Shown: positions 36,849 through 45,007, counted from the first letter of the stretch. The stretch is DNA of 64,000 nucleotides from Streptococcus sp. 29887 (GCF_032595075.1 NZ_CP118735.1:21001-85000); one strand, 5' to 3'. Made by a program: numbers and translations. Notes: generated by a model not told the origin, from the letters alone.

Positions 36849-37214
36849 ATGACCAATCTTGGACAGCTCATTCACATGGAGCGAACAAAACGACAGGAAT
36901 CGCAAGAAACCTTGGCAAAAGCAATCGGAGTGTCACGGCAAACAGTCTTAAACTGGGAAAAAGGTCGCACCTTACCTGATAGTGCCAGTCTAGTCAGCAT
37001 TGCCCAACGTTATCATCTTTCTTTTGACCAGTTAATTGGCTTACAAGTCAAGGCTAAGAAAAGGCGGGTCTGGATAAATTACCTGCTTCTCCTAATCCTA
37101 TTCGGTCTAGGTATCTTTGTCGGTGGCAATGTCACTCTCTTGCTTCCTTTCCTCATCGTTTTTCTCCTCATCGGTTTCCTTATCCAAGAATTCATGTTGA
37201 CCAAATCTTTATAA
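36849..37214 (+). CDS. Small HTH (Cro/CI) regulator with two membrane segments
   Basis: 121 aa. HTH_3 domain at residues 5-60 (QESQETLAKAIGVSRQTVLNWEKG), a basic stretch KAKKRR, then two hydrophobic helices (about 75-95 and 97-115) that would anchor it to the membrane. AAAGGAGG precedes the ATG. It is followed after 14 bases by a CPBP protease gene, so the two form an operon. The pair interrupts the mutL-ruvA order. Confidence 0.8.
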   Translation: MTNLGQLIHMERTKRQESQETLAKAIGVSRQTVLNWEKGRTLPDSASLVSIAQRYHLSFDQLIGLQVKAKKRRVWINYLLLLILFGLGIFVGGNVTLLLPFLIVFLLIGFLIQEFMLTKSL

Positions 37215-37228
37215 AGCGAGGTCATCGT

Positions 37229-37876
37229 ATGGTCCGAAAGGATAGACTATTTATTGCATTTATTGTTCTTGGCGTACTCAATCTGCTGATTAAGTTGCAC
37301 CGTTATTTAGGATTTAGTCCGACTTATAGTCTTTACTACCAGCTTGCTAGTTTTATCTTGCTATTTGCACTTGGCATGTACCACTATAGAGAGTTGCTTT
37401 GGACTGATTTTAGAAAATTGCGGAGCTGGAAACTGCTTTACCAATTCCCTTTGTTTTATCTTGCAGACTTTTTGGTCATGTATGGAGGAAGTTTTCTCCA
37501 ATACTTGATAGTGAAATCATTCCATATCTCAGAAGGTATAGGCAATGTCACAGCAGTTAATAAGATAAGCCAAATCGTCCCACTTCCAATCTTTTTGCTG
37601 ATAGTGGGAATCATCGGTCCAATTGTTGAAGAACTTTTTTATCGGAAATGTTTACAGGGTAGTCTGAAAAATGTTTTAAATCCATGGTTTGCTATTGTCT
37701 TGCAAGGTCTCATTTTTGGCTTAGGGCATGCTAAATCTCTCGATAGTTCAGAAATTATCAACACGATTCCCCAGATTTGTTCGGGTATTTACCTGGGTTA
37801 TCTCTATCACAGAGCAGGCAATCTTTGTTATCCGATGCTCGTTCATTGTGTAGGCAACCTATCCGTCGGATATTGA
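37229..37876 (+). CDS. CPBP (CAAX/Abi-type) intramembrane metalloprotease
   Basis: 215 aa with about six or seven membrane segments. The glutamate motif EELFYRK (EExxxR), FGLGHA and the C-terminal HCVGN (HxxxN) are the metal-binding motifs of the CPBP/Abi family. Members act in bacteriocin self-immunity or processing; the substrate here is not known. Co-transcribed with the membrane-anchored HTH gene, which may be regulator or substrate. A terminator follows. Confidence 0.85.
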   Translation: MVRKDRLFIAFIVLGVLNLLIKLHRYLGFSPTYSLYYQLASFILLFALGMYHYRELLWTDFRKLRSWKLLYQFPLFYLADFLVMYGGSFLQYLIVKSFHISEGIGNVTAVNKISQIVPLPIFLLIVGIIGPIVEELFYRKCLQGSLKNVLNPWFAIVLQGLIFGLGHAKSLDSSEIINTIPQICSGIYLGYLYHRAGNLCYPMLVHCVGNLSVGY

Positions 37877-37882
37877 AACCTA

Positions 37883-37909
37883 GCTTCGCTATCAATAGCG
37901 AGGCTTTTT
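37883..37909 (+). terminator. Terminator after the HTH/CPBP pair
   Basis: 10-bp stem GCTTCGCTAT / ATAGCGAGGC with a T-G pair and a CA loop, then TTTTT. Confidence 0.88.
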
Positions 37910-37910
37910 A

Positions 37911-37919
37911 TGGTACAAT
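37911..37919 (+). promoter_or_regulatory. Extended -10 promoter of ruvA
   Basis: TGGTACAAT directly after the previous terminator, 35 bases before ruvA. Confidence 0.6.
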
Positions 37920-37954
37920 GGAAAGACATAAATTATCACCGATAAAGGAAGTAT

Positions 37955-38545
37955 ATGTACGACTATATCAAAGGAATGTTAACCAAAATTACTGCAAAGT
38001 ATATTGTGGTAGAAACTCATGGCGTTGGCTATCTCTTGCAGGTGGCTAATCCCTATGCTTACTCTGGGCAGGTCCAGCAAGAAGTAACGGTCTATACCCA
38101 TCAAGTTATTCGTGAAGATGCTCATCTGCTCTACGGCTTTGCGACAGAGGCTGAAAAATCTGTATTCCTCAGTCTGATTTCAGTATCAGGTATTGGACCA
38201 ACAACGGCTTTGGCAATTATTGCTGTTGATGATAATGACGGTCTGGTGCGGGCTATTGAGCAAAAAAATATTACTTATCTAACCAAGTTTCCAAAGATTG
38301 GCAAGAAAACAGCCCAACAGATGATTTTGGACCTGGAAGGCAAGTTTGTCATGAGCGAAGAAGCGGGTCCTGTTCAACAAGTAGCACCCTCCAGTGAAAA
38401 TATCGCCCTCGATGAAGCCATGGAAGCTATGGAAGCACTCGGTTACCGACCAGCCGAACTCAAGAAAATCAAGAAATTCTTCGAAGGTACCAACGATACC
38501 GCAGAAAATTACATCAAATCAGCCCTTAAAATGTTGATGAAGTAA
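37955..38545 (+). CDS. ruvA: Holliday junction branch migration protein RuvA
   Basis: Binds four-way junctions and recruits RuvB. 196 aa. N-terminal OB fold ([20 protein letters not shown]), two helix-hairpin-helix motifs ([13 protein letters not shown] and [15 protein letters not shown]), flexible linker, C-terminal RuvB-binding domain ([16 protein letters not shown]). AAAGGA precedes the start. Confidence 0.96.
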   Translation: MYDYIKGMLTKITAKYIVVETHGVGYLLQVANPYAYSGQVQQEVTVYTHQVIREDAHLLYGFATEAEKSVFLSLISVSGIGPTTALAIIAVDDNDGLVRAIEQKNITYLTKFPKIGKKTAQQMILDLEGKFVMSEEAGPVQQVAPSSENIALDEAMEAMEALGYRPAELKKIKKFFEGTNDTAENYIKSALKMLMK

Positions 38546-38771
38546 TAAGATACAAAGGACGCAAAGGACAAAGATAAAATAGGAAACCTAACGCAGAGCC
38601 TTTAGGCTATAGGCAGGTTTATCTTTTTCTCGCAGTCCTTAGTCCGTGTTCAATTAACGTACCAGTATGATGCTTGTTGGAGCACCTCATCATACTACGT
38701 CAATCGCCATTGGCGATGTACCTTACTAACTCGCCATATTCGGCTGTTCTAATCACAAAAAAGGAGAACAG
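38546..38771. other. Structured intergenic region between ruvA and tag
   Basis: 226 bases without a gene, rich in inverted repeats: AAAGATAAA / TTTATCTTT; AGTATGATG / CATCATACT around a 15-base loop; ATCGCC-ATT-GGCGAT. No clear promoter was identified. It looks like a compound of hairpin elements. Confidence 0.5.
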
Positions 38772-39329
38772 ATGTCCCGTTGTTCTTGGGTCAATCTCAA
38801 CAATCCCCTCTATATAGCCTATCACGATCAAGAATGGGGGCGCCCTTTGCATGAGGAGCGGGCTCTCTTTGAATTGCTTTGTTTGGAGACCTATCAAGCA
38901 GGTCTGTCTTGGGAAATTGTGCTCAACAAGCGACAGGCTTTCAAGGCTGTCTTTCATGGTTATGACTATCATGCGGTTGCTAGCATGACAGACCAGCAGC
39001 TGGATGCCCTGCTCGACAATCCAGCTATTATTCGGCACAAGGCTAAGCTCTACGCGACCCGTGCCAATGCCCAAGCCTTTCTCAAGTTACAGGAAGAATG
39101 TGGCAGTTTTGACCATTATATCTGGTCTTGGCTAGCAGGTCGCCCACAGGTCAATTCGGTTGGTGACTACCGTCAAGTTCCTGCTAAAACCTCCCTTTCC
39201 GAGGCTATTTCCAAGGACTTGAAAAAACGAGGTTTTAAATTTGTCGGTCCTGTCTGTGTCTATTCTTTCCTACAAGCAGCCGGGCTCATTAACGACCATG
39301 AAAATACGTGTGACTGGAAAAATATCTAA
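38772..39329 (+). CDS. tag: DNA-3-methyladenine glycosylase I
   Basis: Removes 3-methyladenine from alkylated DNA. 185 aa. RCSWV, YHDQEWGRPLHEERALFELLCLETYQAGLSW (split as YHDQEWGRP and QAGLSW) and the C-terminal GLINDHENTCDW carry the Cys and His residues of the Tag zinc snap. Ribosome binding site AAAGGAG. Confidence 0.95.
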   Translation: MSRCSWVNLNNPLYIAYHDQEWGRPLHEERALFELLCLETYQAGLSWEIVLNKRQAFKAVFHGYDYHAVASMTDQQLDALLDNPAIIRHKAKLYATRANAQAFLKLQEECGSFDHYIWSWLAGRPQVNSVGDYRQVPAKTSLSEAISKDLKKRGFKFVGPVCVYSFLQAAGLINDHENTCDWKNI

Positions 39330-39343
39330 AACCACCACCCAAT

Positions 39344-39352
39344 TACGAACTA
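39344..39352 (+). promoter_or_regulatory. Degenerate cin-box-like site upstream of cinA
   Basis: TACGAACTAATAG resembles the SigX -10 site TACGAATA with two extra or changed bases. cinA-recA is a SigX target in other streptococci. Suggestive only. Confidence 0.3.
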
Positions 39353-39398
39353 ATAGATAGGCAGGTAACTGCATGCTATCAAAAGTAGAAGGAGGAAT

Positions 39399-40580
39399 AT
39401 GAAAGCAGAACTAATTGCCGTCGGGACGGAGATTTTAACAGGACAAATCGTTAATACCAATGCCCAGTTCCTTTCGGAGAAATGCGCAGAGCTGGGAATT
39501 GATGTTTACTTCCACACAGCTGTTGGAGATAATGAACAGAGGCTTTTATCTGTACTGGAGTTAGCCAGCAAGCGTAGTGAGATAGTTATTCTCTGTGGAG
39601 GACTGGGGCCAACAGAAGATGACTTGACTAAGCAGACCTTGGCAGCCTTCTTAGGTAGAAAATTGGTCTTTGATGAAAAAGCCATGGCAAAATTAGACCG
39701 CTTTTTTGCCAGCCGACCAGGTCGTGTCCGCACGCCCAACAATGAGCGCCAAGCACAAATCGTTGAGGGAAGTCAGGCTTTGCAAAATCCAGCTGGTTTG
39801 GCAGTAGGAGGCTTGATTGAGCAAGCTGGAGTGACCTATGTTGTCTTACCTGGTCCTCCAAGTGAACTTAGAGCCATGTTTACAGAAAGTTTACAACCTT
39901 TGCTTAACCAGTCAAGTCAGCAACTCTATTCTCGTGTTCTACGCTTTTTTGGTATTGGCGAAAGTCAGTTGGTGACGATTTTAGCTGATTTGATTGACAA
40001 ACAAACTGACCCAACTCTTGCCCCCTATGCCAAGGTTGGTGAAGTGACCTTGCGCTTGTCCACCAAGGCAAACAGTCAAGAAGAAGCAGATTTCCGTCTG
40101 AATCAGTTGGAAGAAGACATCTTACAACGTGATAAACTGAGAGAATATTTCTATGCTTACGGTGAGAAAAATAGTCTAGTACAGACAGTAGCAGAGCGAT
40201 TGGTGGAAAAGAATAAAAGCATAGCTATCGTCGAACAGGGAACAGGCGGACTTTTACAGTCAGAAGTCAGCTTGGCTTTGGCTGGGCAACCTTATTTTAG
40301 CGGTGGAAAAGTCATCGGTCAGTTAGGTACAAAATCGGGCAGGTGCTCAGAAGAAGCTGATGGCATTCGTGAGGAGCTACAGGCTGATTTGGGACTGGCT
40401 GTGTCGGTACTTATCAAGCCTGAGTCGACAGAGGATAACGTTCTTGTAAAGGTATATCTAGCCTTGGCTGACACCTCTGGCATTTCCCAAAAAGAGGTTG
40501 ACTTGGGTGGCTACTCCTGGCAACACATCCGCCAATTAGCTTGCTTGCAAGCCTTAGATTTTGTACGAAACACTTTGTGA
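39399..40580 (+). CDS. cinA: Competence-damage protein CinA, with degenerate C-terminal domain
   Basis: 393 aa. The N-terminal molybdopterin-binding-like COG1058 domain is intact (AELIAVGTEILTGQIVNTN, CGGLGPTEDDLTKQ, LPGPPSELRAMF). The C-terminal nicotinamide-nucleotide amidase part is unusual: the expected ESLTAG-type motif reads VEQGTGG, the usual catalytic and GPDG-like segments are missing, and the protein is shorter than the roughly 418 aa of pneumococcal CinA. The pyridine-nucleotide deamidase activity may be lost. AGGAGG precedes the ATG. recA follows after 51 bases. Confidence 0.88.
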   Translation: MKAELIAVGTEILTGQIVNTNAQFLSEKCAELGIDVYFHTAVGDNEQRLLSVLELASKRSEIVILCGGLGPTEDDLTKQTLAAFLGRKLVFDEKAMAKLDRFFASRPGRVRTPNNERQAQIVEGSQALQNPAGLAVGGLIEQAGVTYVVLPGPPSELRAMFTESLQPLLNQSSQQLYSRVLRFFGIGESQLVTILADLIDKQTDPTLAPYAKVGEVTLRLSTKANSQEEADFRLNQLEEDILQRDKLREYFYAYGEKNSLVQTVAERLVEKNKSIAIVEQGTGGLLQSEVSLALAGQPYFSGGKVIGQLGTKSGRCSEEADGIREELQADLGLAVSVLIKPESTEDNVLVKVYLALADTSGISQKEVDLGGYSWQHIRQLACLQALDFVRNTL

Positions 40581-40593
40581 AAGAAAAGAATTT

Positions 40594-40602
40594 TGCTATA
40601 AT
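40594..40602 (+). promoter_or_regulatory. Extended -10 promoter of recA
   Basis: TGCTATAAT between cinA and recA, so recA can be transcribed without cinA; the start codon follows after 29 bases. Confidence 0.6.
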
Positions 40603-40631
40603 AGTTTGATTAAGAAAAGAGGAGAACAGCA

Positions 40632-41783
40632 TTGGCTAAAAAACCTGCTAAAAAATTAGAAGAAATTACAAAGAAATTTGGAGATGAGCGTAAAAAGGCG
40701 CTCGACGATGCCCTTAAAGCTATTGAAAAAGATTTTGGTAAGGGTGCGGTGATGCGCTTGGGAGAGCGTGCTGAACAGAAAGTTCAGGTTATGAGCTCAG
40801 GTAGTCTATCTATCGATATTGCACTAGGTGCAGGTGGCTATCCTAAAGGGCGTATTGTGGAAATTTATGGTCCGGAAAGTTCAGGTAAGACAACCGTTGC
40901 CTTGCACGCAGTAGCTCAGGCTCAGAAAGATGGCGGGATCGCTGCCTTTATCGATGCGGAACACGCCTTGGATCCAGCCTATGCAGCGGCTCTTGGTGTA
41001 AACATCGATGAGTTGCTCTTGTCACAGCCAGACTCAGGGGAGCAAGGTCTGGAAATTGCTGGTAAGTTGATTGACTCAGGTGCTGTTGACTTGGTTGTTG
41101 TGGACTCGGTTGCAGCCCTTGTACCTCGTGCAGAAATCGACGGTGATATCGGCGATAGCCACGTTGGTTTGCAGGCTCGCATGATGAGCCAGGCCATGCG
41201 TAAACTCGGTGCATCCATTAACAAGACCAAGACAGTAGCTATTTTCATTAACCAATTGCGTGAAAAAGTTGGGGTTATGTTTGGTAACCCTGAAACAACG
41301 CCTGGTGGACGTGCCCTTAAGTTCTATGCTTCTGTTCGTATGGATGTCCGTGGAAATACGCAAATCAAGGGTACTGGTGACCAAAAAGATCAAAACGTTG
41401 GTAAGGAAACCAAGGTGAAAATCGTGAAGAACAAGGTAGCCCCTCCCTTTAAAGAGGTTGTTGTTGAAATCATGTATGGTGAAGGAATTTCTCGTACAGG
41501 TGAATTGATTGAGATTGGAACCAATCTTGGTTTTATCAAAAAAGCTGGTGCATGGTATTCATATAATGGCGAAAAAATCGGACAAGGCTCTGAGAATGCT
41601 AAGAAGTATCTCGTTGAACATCCAGAAGTCTTTGACGAAATTGACCGCAAAATCCGTATTCACTACGGCTTGATTGAAGGTGAGGAAACACCAGAAGTCG
41701 TGACAGAAGAGGCTCCTGTTGCAATCGAAGAGGTTCAAGATGTTATTTTGGACTTGGATGGCGGTATTGAATTAGAAGAATAA
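40632..41783 (+). CDS. recA: Recombinase RecA
   Basis: Strand-exchange ATPase for recombination, repair and transformation. 383 aa. Walker [10 protein letters not shown], Walker [11 protein letters not shown], loop L2 [20 protein letters not shown] and an acidic C-terminal tail ([14 protein letters not shown]). Translation starts at TTG 40632, with GAGGAG 8 bases upstream and no ATG nearby. Terminator after the stop. Confidence 0.98.
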   Translation: MAKKPAKKLEEITKKFGDERKKALDDALKAIEKDFGKGAVMRLGERAEQKVQVMSSGSLSIDIALGAGGYPKGRIVEIYGPESSGKTTVALHAVAQAQKDGGIAAFIDAEHALDPAYAAALGVNIDELLLSQPDSGEQGLEIAGKLIDSGAVDLVVVDSVAALVPRAEIDGDIGDSHVGLQARMMSQAMRKLGASINKTKTVAIFINQLREKVGVMFGNPETTPGGRALKFYASVRMDVRGNTQIKGTGDQKDQNVGKETKVKIVKNKVAPPFKEVVVEIMYGEGISRTGELIEIGTNLGFIKKAGAWYSYNGEKIGQGSENAKKYLVEHPEVFDEIDRKIRIHYGLIEGEETPEVVTEEAPVAIEEVQDVILDLDGGIELEE

Positions 41784-41788
41784 CAGCG

Positions 41789-41817
41789 AAAAAGTTTGGG
41801 TCATCCAGACTTTTTTC
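41789..41817 (+). terminator. Terminator after recA
   Basis: 11-bp stem AAAAAGTTTGG / CCAGACTTTTT (one T-G), loop GTCAT, T run. Confidence 0.88.
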
Positions 41818-41890
41818 TGATTAAAAAACGAATATTCGCCCCAAAATTTAAAGTTTTTTTGAAAATAGGTCTACAGACGGATGGAATTTG

Positions 41891-41899
41891 TGGTATAAT
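41891..41899 (+). promoter_or_regulatory. Extended -10 promoter of spx
   Basis: TGGTATAAT, 43 bases before spx; a second TATAAT lies at 41904-41909. Confidence 0.5.
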
Positions 41900-41942
41900 A
41901 GTCTATAATGTGCTTACTAAGATGTAGCAAAGGAGTGACTAC

Positions 41943-42341
41943 ATGATTAAAATTTATACAGTATCTAGTTGTACTTCTTGTAAGAAAGCAAAGAACTGGT
42001 TGAATGCCCATCAATTGTCCTATAACGAACATAACCTAGCTAAAGAGGCAATCACCAAGGAAGAAATTTTAAATATCTTGACCAAGACGGAAAATGGCAT
42101 TGCGAGTATTGTATCGTCAAAAAATCGCTATGCTAAGAGTTTGGATTTTGATATTGAAGATTTGAGTGTCAATGAAGTGATTGACTTGATTACTTCTAAT
42201 CCACGTATTTTGAAAAGTCCAATTCTGATTGACGAGAAACGATTGCAGGTTGGATATAAAGAAGATGACATTCGCGCCTTCTTACCACGAGCGGTTCGCA
42301 ATGTAGAGAACGCTCAAGCTCGTATGCGAGCAGCCTTATAA
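41943..42341 (+). CDS. spx: Spx-type transcriptional regulator (ArsC fold)
   Basis: Binds the RNA polymerase alpha C-terminal domain and adjusts transcription to oxidative stress; unlike arsenate reductases it does not act as an enzyme. 132 aa, the usual Spx length. The redox switch CTSC is Cys10/Cys13, and the segments KSPILIDEKRLQVGY and EDDIRAFLPR are those of Spx. Streptococci have two Spx proteins (SpxA1, SpxA2); which one this is cannot be told here. Own promoter and terminator; ribosome binding site AAAGGAG. Confidence 0.93.
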   Translation: MIKIYTVSSCTSCKKAKNWLNAHQLSYNEHNLAKEAITKEEILNILTKTENGIASIVSSKNRYAKSLDFDIEDLSVNEVIDLITSNPRILKSPILIDEKRLQVGYKEDDIRAFLPRAVRNVENAQARMRAAL

Positions 42342-42349
42342 GAGTGAGG

Positions 42350-42375
42350 AAGAACTCTGTTTCAGGGTTCTTTTT
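42350..42375 (+). terminator. Terminator after spx
   Basis: 9-bp stem AAGAACTCT / AGGGTTCTT, loop GTTTC, T run. Confidence 0.8.
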
Positions 42376-42384
42376 ACACTTTCT

Positions 42385-42413
42385 TTGTGCTTGCTCTGGA
42401 AATATGATATAAT
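42385..42413 (+). promoter_or_regulatory. Promoter of ireB-ruvX-DUF1292 operon
   Basis: -35 TTGTGC, 17-bp spacer, TGA plus -10 TATAAT, 33 bases before ireB. Confidence 0.65.
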
Positions 42414-42446
42414 GAAAATGAATAAAAATTGAAAGAAGGTGTAAGT

Positions 42447-42713
42447 ATGGGATTCACAGAAGAAACAGTTCGCTTTCGTCTGGATGACACAGATAAGCAA
42501 GAAATTAGTCAAACCTTGACCAGTGTTTATCGTTCATTGGAGGAAAAAGGCTATAATCCAATCAACCAAATCATTGGCTATGTATTAAGTGGGGACCCTG
42601 CTTATATTCCTCGCTACAATGATGCCCGCAATCAAATTCGTAAACATGAACGCGATGAAATCATCGAAGAATTGGTGCGCTACTACCTGAAAGGAAATGG
42701 GATTGACCTCTAA
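42447..42713 (+). CDS. ireB: IreB family regulatory phosphoprotein (UPF0297)
   Basis: 88 aa from ATG 42447 (AAGGTG upstream; the TTG at 42429 lies before the ribosome binding site). [19 protein letters not shown] has the threonines phosphorylated by the Ser/Thr kinase IreK/StkP in enterococci, where the protein affects cephalosporin resistance. The order ireB-ruvX-DUF1292 is conserved in Firmicutes. The stop overlaps the ruvX start (TAATG). Confidence 0.9.
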   Translation: MGFTEETVRFRLDDTDKQEISQTLTSVYRSLEEKGYNPINQIIGYVLSGDPAYIPRYNDARNQIRKHERDEIIEELVRYYLKGNGIDL

Positions 42714-43132
42714 TGAGAATAATGGGATTAGATGTCGGTTCAAAGACTGTTGGCGTAGCCATTTCAGACCCTTTAGGTTTCACAGCTCAAGGCTTGGAAA
42801 TTATTCCGATTGACGAAGAAAAGGGTGAATTTGGTTTTCAACGTTTAACTGAGTTGGTTGAACAATATAAGGTTGATAAGTTTGTTGTAGGCCTACCTAA
42901 GAATATGAATAATACTAGTGGTCCACGTGTGGAAGCTAGTCAAGCTTACGGTGATTTATTGACTGAGCGTTATAAACTTCCAGTTGATTATCAGGATGAA
43001 CGTTTAACAACTGTTGCAGCAGAGCGCATGCTAATTGAGCAAGCGGATATCAGCCGAGGAAAACGCAAGAAAGTTATCGATAAATTAGCAGCTCAGCTGA
43101 TTTTACAAAATTATTTAGATAGAACATTTTAA
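42713..43132 (+). CDS. ruvX: Holliday junction resolvase RuvX (YqgF)
   Basis: 139 aa RNase H-fold nuclease. N-terminal [17 protein letters not shown] with the first catalytic aspartate, [14 protein letters not shown], and [15 protein letters not shown] with the later acidic residues. Implicated in pre-16S rRNA 5'-end maturation in other bacteria as well as junction cleavage. Overlaps ireB by one base. Confidence 0.93.
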   Translation: MRIMGLDVGSKTVGVAISDPLGFTAQGLEIIPIDEEKGEFGFQRLTELVEQYKVDKFVVGLPKNMNNTSGPRVEASQAYGDLLTERYKLPVDYQDERLTTVAAERMLIEQADISRGKRKKVIDKLAAQLILQNYLDRTF

Positions 43133-43143
43133 AGGAGATACGA

Positions 43144-43461
43144 ATGGCACATCATCATGACCATGAACACGACCACAATCACGACGAACGTGAATTGATT
43201 ACTTTGGTAGACGACCAAGGAAACGAAACACTTTTTGAAATTTTATTGACAATTGACGGTCAAGAAGAATTCGGTAAAAACTACGTCCTCTTAATACCTG
43301 CAAGCGCAGAAGAAGATGAGAACGGAGAAGTTGAAATTCAAGCCTACTCATACATTGAAAATGAGAACGGCACAGAAGGCGACCTCCAACCAATCCCAGA
43401 AGACGCAACAGCAGAATGGGATATGATTGAAGAAGTCTTCAACAGCTTTATGGAGGAATAA
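43144..43461 (+). CDS. DUF1292 (YrzB family) protein
   Basis: 105 aa, strongly acidic. N-terminus [15 protein letters not shown] is rich in His and Asp and could bind metal; then [16 protein letters not shown], the DUF1292 core. The function is unknown. Third gene of the conserved ireB-ruvX operon, 11 bases after ruvX. Confidence 0.9.
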   Translation: MAHHHDHEHDHNHDERELITLVDDQGNETLFEILLTIDGQEEFGKNYVLLIPASAEEDENGEVEIQAYSYIENENGTEGDLQPIPEDATAEWDMIEEVFNSFMEE

Positions 43462-43484
43462 AAAGGTCCAGTGGACCTTTTTAT
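43460..43484 (+). terminator. Terminator of the ireB operon
   Basis: Perfect 10-bp stem AAAAAGGTCC / GGACCTTTTT with loop AGT; it takes in the stop codon. A degenerate second copy (AGGTCCGGGTGGCCTTTTT) lies about 50 bases downstream. Confidence 0.92.
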
Positions 43485-43847
43485 CTTTTGCTTGAAAACA
43501 GGAGAGCAAAACTAGGTCCGGGTGGCCTTTTTATCATGGTACTGAGGCCTTTGGATCATGATAATAAAGAATAAAGGTCTGGTGAATATTTTAGTCTGCT
43601 CTCTGAGGCTGGGACAAAGGTCCTGGTCTCACTTGTTTTTTCTTAATAGTTCAACGTGACGCAGTGGTAGAGTGCGCTCTAATTCACTGATGTTACCAGT
43701 TTTTACGGCCCCTACTCAACTGTGTGGAGGTGGGCTAACGGCTCATCGAACTCTTTGGGTTACCGATTTTTATCCCACTCTCTTTTCTTATGGAAACTAG
43801 TAAAAATACCACTAAAATCAATGAACAACTTGAAGGTAGAGGATTGT
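43485..43847. other. Gene-free interval with repeat element
   Basis: 363 bases with no supported gene. The first 120 hold degenerate copies of the preceding terminator; the rest is the intergenic repeat listed at 43605-43783. A 22-codon frame at 43789 has no ribosome binding site. Confidence 0.6.
43605..43783. repeat. Short intergenic repeat, copy 1 (partner 48151-48260)
   Basis: Starts GAGGCTGGGACAAA and ends TATCCCACTCTC, imperfect terminal inverted repeats. Internal landmarks GACGCAGTGGT and ACTCAACTGTGTGGAGGTGGG recur in the copy between rplB and rpsS. I recall such sequences as common between S. suis genes. Confidence 0.65.
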
Positions 43848-44396
43848 ATGAAAGATGAGTTAGAAAGATATTTGTTAAAAGACCCTGATATCATTAGGAT
43901 TCTGGGGATTGTAAAGGATTTAGACTTAGCGGACTCGTGGATTTGTGCAGGAACAATTCGTAATTTTATCTGGAATCATTACCATTTTGATAAAAATACG
44001 GATGTTGATCTTATCTTTTACGATGAGCAAGTGTCGTATCAAGCAACAAAAGAATTAGAAGTAAATTTGCGTCAAAGATATCCGGAATATCAGTGGGAAG
44101 TTAAGAATCAAGTATTTATGCACATTCATAGCCCAGACACCCTTCCTTATCAATCGTCGAGAGATGCGATGGAAAAATTCCCAGAAAGGTGTACCGCAAT
44201 TGGTGTTCGTCAGACAGAAAATGGGAATATAGAACTATTTGCCCCTTATGGATTGACTGATATTTATAATTATTTGGTACGACCAACTCCTCATTTTATG
44301 GCCAATTCTAAACGTATGTACTTATATGAGAAAAGAATAAAAAAGAAGAATTGGAAAAAACAATGGCCTAAAATAACCATAAAATATGAAGAATAA
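43848..44396 (+). CDS. Nucleotidyltransferase family protein (NTP_transf_6-like)
   Basis: 182 aa from ATG 43848 (MKDELERYLL), which has GAGGAT upstream; the open frame begins earlier at 43722 inside the repeat element. WICAGTIRNFIWNHYH followed by TDVDLIFYD has the G-x-x-RN and D-x-D pattern of the nucleotidyltransferase-like family. Enzymatic role unknown. It precedes comX by 88 bases. Confidence 0.75.
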   Translation: MKDELERYLLKDPDIIRILGIVKDLDLADSWICAGTIRNFIWNHYHFDKNTDVDLIFYDEQVSYQATKELEVNLRQRYPEYQWEVKNQVFMHIHSPDTLPYQSSRDAMEKFPERCTAIGVRQTENGNIELFAPYGLTDIYNYLVRPTPHFMANSKRMYLYEKRIKKKNWKKQWPKITIKYEE

Positions 44397-44414
44397 ACAA
44401 AATATAATCCGATA

Positions 44415-44456
44415 GACAAAAATGTCCTGTAGAAAGTTAGCTCTTTTCGATAAACT
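44415..44456 (+). promoter_or_regulatory. ComR box and promoter of comX
   Basis: GACA-AAAA-TGTC dyad (44415-44426), then CCTGTAGAAA, 24 bases, -10 TAAACT (44451-44456). Same layout as the comS promoter. Confidence 0.85.
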
Positions 44457-44484
44457 TAAACCATCAAACAAAGGAGATAGGATG

Positions 44485-44955
44485 ATGGAATTTGAAAAGG
44501 TCTATGATTGCGTAAAAGGAATTGTTAACAAGGCTCGTAAAGAGTTTTATATCAAACTGTGGGACAGAGATGACTGGGAGCAGGAAGGCATGATAACCTT
44601 GTTTGAATTATTGGAGGATCAACCATGGTTGATTGGGGAAAGAGCCCAGTTGTATTGTTATTTCAAGGTTAAATTCAGAAATCGGATTAAGGACTATGTT
44701 CGCAGACAGGAAAGTAAAAAGCGCAAGTTTGACCGCATGCCTCATGAAGACATACATGAACTATCACAAGTAATACAATCGCCAGGTTTAGTCAATGACG
44801 AGCTATTGTTGTTGAGAGGTGCCTTGAGAGATTATCGGAAAAATTTGTCCATGGACCAATTGGAAAATTATGAAAAACTAATTAGTGGTCAGAGTTTCAA
44901 TGGTCGCAAGAACATGCTTAGGGATTTACAAGAACATTTAAAGGACTTTCGATGA
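44485..44955 (+). CDS. comX: Competence sigma factor ComX (SigX)
   Basis: 156 aa (157 from ATG 44482). DDWEQEGMITLFELL and YFKVKFRNRIKDYVRRQESKKRKFDRMPHED (parts FRNRIKDYVRRQ and KRKFDRMPHED) align with pneumococcal ComX regions 2 and 4. It directs RNA polymerase to late competence genes through cin-boxes. AAGGAG 44471-44476 is 8 bases from ATG 44485 and 5 from ATG 44482; I prefer 44485. The ComR box lies 59 bases upstream. In some streptococci comX is duplicated beside rRNA operons; only one copy is seen here. Confidence 0.93.
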   Translation: MEFEKVYDCVKGIVNKARKEFYIKLWDRDDWEQEGMITLFELLEDQPWLIGERAQLYCYFKVKFRNRIKDYVRRQESKKRKFDRMPHEDIHELSQVIQSPGLVNDELLLLRGALRDYRKNLSMDQLENYEKLISGQSFNGRKNMLRDLQEHLKDFR

Positions 44956-45007
44956 TTGTTTTCTACTAATGCTATAAAAATAATGGCGATAAAATATACG
45001 AACCGCC

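Noticed and set aside
36849..37876. HTH/CPBP pair as a toxin-antitoxin system
   Set aside because: The second protein has CPBP protease motifs and is not a small toxin; nothing supports toxicity.
43789..43857. 22-codon ORF before the nucleotidyltransferase gene
   Set aside because: No ribosome binding site; overlaps the start of the real gene in another frame.
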